From Apostichopus japonicus (lineage: Eukaryota > Echinodermata > Holothuroidea > Aspidochirotida > Stichopodidae): a stretch of DNA of 64,000 nucleotides. Positions 61,465 through 64,000 of the stretch are shown piece by piece. The notes beneath the pieces were generated by a model. That model saw only the letters and a program-made list of their open reading frames with translations. It did no database searches and was not told where the DNA came from. The stretch covers positions 27,296,564 to 27,360,563 of the forward strand of contig NC_092571.1 of assembly GCF_037975245.1 (NCBI RefSeq), given 5' to 3'. Position 1 is the stretch's first letter; every line of letters starts with the position of its first letter. The position numbers and the translations under genes were made by a program.

Positions 61465-63300
61465 AAATCTCAATCGAACTTCCCGCTATTGAGGATTCAA
61501 TTCACAAAAAATCCTTCAGAAATTAAACAGTATAGCTTATAGAATTATTCCAATTTATACATTATGAAAACTAGAATGAACTACAAACTTCAGCGCTTTG
61601 ATCCGTGCCTGCGTTATACGTCTCTGAAAACATGGAAATTACAACCGAGACAATTGAAAGAAAAATAAGTACTGTACCCTGGTACCAGCGTTTGAAGATA
61701 GACTTCTTTTGGAGATACTTTTACACAAACCGAAAGAACCTGTAAAACGCACTTATTTTTGAATTGCAATTTAATTTATTATTTGCTTATCGACAAACAT
61801 CTATAAATATCGACAAACCTATTTTAATAAGCATGACAAAAATCAGCATAAATCAGCATATAATCACTGTACTAACCATTCATTTCCTCAAAGGCCTCCG
61901 TGAAAACCTTGAACATGATGCATACAGTAACTGCACAGTTCAGCAGTGTTGGAAAACCTTGTTCAATTTCCCGTGAACACACTGCCGATTACCCGCCGGT
62001 GTTCGCCTGCCTAGCACGCGTAACGTGCGAGCATAAAGGCGTGGTGTCCAGGGGCCCGTCTTAGGGCTATGGTGGGGTCATGGGGTAGGACCCCTCGTGG
62101 GGATCCTGGGGGGCGAAAGCCCCCGAAAATTGTTGTCATTTTTTTGCGATGTCTGGCGATGAAAAAATTCGCAGTTGAGGATGCAAAATACTGACAACTT
62201 TTTTTATTTAAATTGTCACGAAACTGATGAAAATTTTAAAATGACAAGTTAAAGTAGCTATATTATGTTATAAAATGAAAAGAGATTTAATGAGTCTTTC
62301 AATCTTTAAAAAGTGCAACTTACAAAACTTCCGATATTATGAAACAAACAACGTTCAGCAAAGCCCCGTTTCTAGACTGCCTAACAATGAATAGCGTGCA
62401 CTATGCGTACATTTTTACAACTGCATTGTTTAACATGTACATGTGCTTCGAATTTGCCCAGGTACCTTCCCAACAACTGTGAGCTCATCCCCTGTGTAAC
62501 ACCTGTTTGTTAACATTTTTTGGCACGTTGCCAGGGAACCTTTTAGTTACATGAGATCCGTAACCGCGAGGTGGTTAGGCTATTTGCTTTACACTTAACT
62601 ATGGTAGGATATTATTTTTTCAGGTTTTTTTTTCGCTATACGGTCAAGTGAATACGTTGTACATTGAGTATAAACTCAATAAATTATAACTTCTACATTA
62701 TGATCGACAGTTCGTAAGTTAAGGTTTGAGTGTTTGCGACCAAATCTGACTAGGAATTTGTATCGCACAAATCGGCACAATGTGCGATGCTGATTTGGAA
62801 ACGTCTCGCAAGTTTGTCGTTTTGGATCGCATTTTGCGATGCGATACCGGAAAAATCGAAAACTGCTTATATGGTGTTGGCATCGATATGTTGAACGCGC
62901 GCAAAGCGCGCGAAAAAATTGGCGTTTTTTTCGGGCAAGTCATTACAGCCCCCAAATCCAATTGGGCTCCTACGCCTTTGACTACACACATAGACAGTTT
63001 TTGAGGCTGTTCATCGTGGAACATGCATTTCAATGCTCACTGATATGATGTTATATCTGCTCTTTGCTTTACAAATTCGAAAAGGCGTGTAGCGAGTAAT
63101 TGCCGAGGGAGGGGCGAAGCCTGTAGGCAAACTATCTAAGCGAAGCGCCACCATGCGTTGGCGCGAAGCGTACAAGAAAAATTTTGGCCAAAAATGCCTC
63201 CCAGATCGCTGGAAATGACACTTCACAGGCCTTGTAAGTTGCATCTAAGCATTGTCTATTTTGAAATTACTAGCGATGTCATAAAGTAAATTTGCTCGGG
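61465..63300. other. Repeat-rich non-coding stretch
   Basis: Contains a GC-rich block (62055-62130, with GGGGGGCGAAAGCCCCC), and at about 63138-63236 another GCGCCACCATGCGTTGGCGCG module of the MITE-like family at 53.1 kb. Frames of about 74 codons near 62780 are not convincing. Confidence 0.45.
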
Positions 63301-63860
63301 GGGGGGGGGCGGTCGCCCCCTTCCCGAAATGCGTCATGTACTCCGACGACTCGGTCGAGTTCAAGACCAGCCACAGTTGGTTCCATATAGCACAATTGTA
63401 CAATTGTTTAAGGCGTCCATACACACACACGCGTTATGATAGACCATATGTAGTATTTATATAGATACATTAGTGAGAGAGGAAAAATGGAAACGTCAAA
63501 AATGGAGTTGTCGGTGTAAGGGATAGGGTGAGGCGCACACCCCCTCCGTAATTCTTGATCTGTCACTGGCTACCCTGTGTATATTATAGGGATCAGCGCT
63601 TTAATTATGACTGTTCCTCTTTCTCTTCCCGAGGTCTTGGCTATCTTCTACTCCCTCCTTTTTTCCTTTTTCTCTCTTTTTTCTTTTTCTTTTCCCTTCC
63701 TTCCTCTCCTCCTTTTCTTTTTTCCCCCTCCTTTTCCCTTTTTTCTTCTCTTTTTTTCTCTCCTATTTTCCTTACCCGGGGGGGCGCGCCCCCAACGCCC
63801 CCCCTGGATACGCACCTGATAACAATTACAATGATAATGATAATCAACATCAAACATATT
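63301..63860. repeat. G run and polypyrimidine tract
   Basis: G12 near 63299-63310 and a CT-rich tract from 63618 to 63775, ending in a GC-rich GGGGGCGCGCCCCC palindrome. The long frames on both strands here are composition artefacts. Confidence 0.7.
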
Positions 63861-63864
63861 GCTG

Positions 63865-64000
63865 GACTGGTTGCAACGAACGAATATGTGACTAACGTAT
63901 TGTGCTGTTGTTAAGATGGCTATGTATCCATAGTAACCAACACATTGAATATAAACGTTGAATAGGCGGTATCCGTAATATTAAGTTTAATTTAGTTGTT
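63865..64000 (-). pseudogene. Edge of a possible third Ig-receptor copy
   Basis: TAGTAACCAACACATTGAAT and GCGGTATCCGTAATA match the region-3 part of both receptor copies (TAGTTACCAACACATTGTAT, ACCGGTATCC). The implied peptide YIQCVGYY resembles NIQCVGNY. The frame is shifted at least once and the sequence runs off the window. Confidence 0.45.

Noticed and set aside
63555-63914. Ser/Phe/Pro-rich and Lys/Glu/Arg-rich frames
   Set aside because: They arise from a CT-rich tract on both strands.

Overview
The window looks like nuclear DNA of a marine invertebrate deuterostome. An echinoderm, perhaps a sea cucumber, is my best guess, inferred from style and not from any database match. It is AT-rich and intron-rich. 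It holds fibronectin-III exons in phase 1-1, an immunoglobulin-type receptor, a receptor-kinase-like gene, and many microsatellites, SINEs, LINE fragments, hAT-type MITEs and a DIRS retrotransposon. Real coding sequence is a small part of the 64 kb.

Layout. 0-3.5 kb: 3' exons of a gene resembling the C-terminal domain of SAMD3-like proteins, with small tandem duplications. 5.6-7.2 kb: a GGTTACC/GGAAACC repeat tract and a LINE 3' fragment. 7.9 kb: one orphan exon candidate. 8.9-9.3 kb: a hAT-type MITE with a perfect 8-bp target duplication. 10.4-13.8 kb: a duplicated block carrying an intronless three-domain Ig-like receptor (minus strand). 13.9-14.15 kb: a tRNA-derived SINE. 20.3-23.3 kb: three FN3 exons (plus strand), the middle one frameshifted. 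21.8-22.4 kb: a 550-bp CTCCTT array. 23.8-25.5 kb: LINE fragments. 26.7-39.6 kb (minus): 17 exons with compatible phases, encoding a receptor-kinase-like cytoplasmic region that has lost most catalytic signatures (HPG for HRD, DFC for DFG, no VAIK lysine), so a pseudokinase; its 5' end was not found. 40.9-43.0 kb: a satellite-like array of about 212-bp units, each with the palindrome TTCGACCGGTCGAA. 44.6-44.9 kb: a MITE. 45-56 kb: a mosaic of LINE and SINE copies holding a 5.3-kb DIRS element; a nearby paralogous copy shows the empty insertion site. 58.3-61.5 kb: second copy of the Ig-receptor block, with an in-frame stop and deletions. 63.87-64.0 kb: edge of what looks like a third copy.

How the genes may relate. 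The Ig-like receptor and the pseudokinase both end in a tyrosine-rich tail with the pattern Q-Y-(D/S)-I-V-x-stop. I infer that both may be surface signalling proteins that recruit the same kind of adaptor, the pseudokinase acting as a scaffold. The Ig block has been duplicated, and its second copy is decaying or could encode a soluble form. The mobile elements appear mostly dead.
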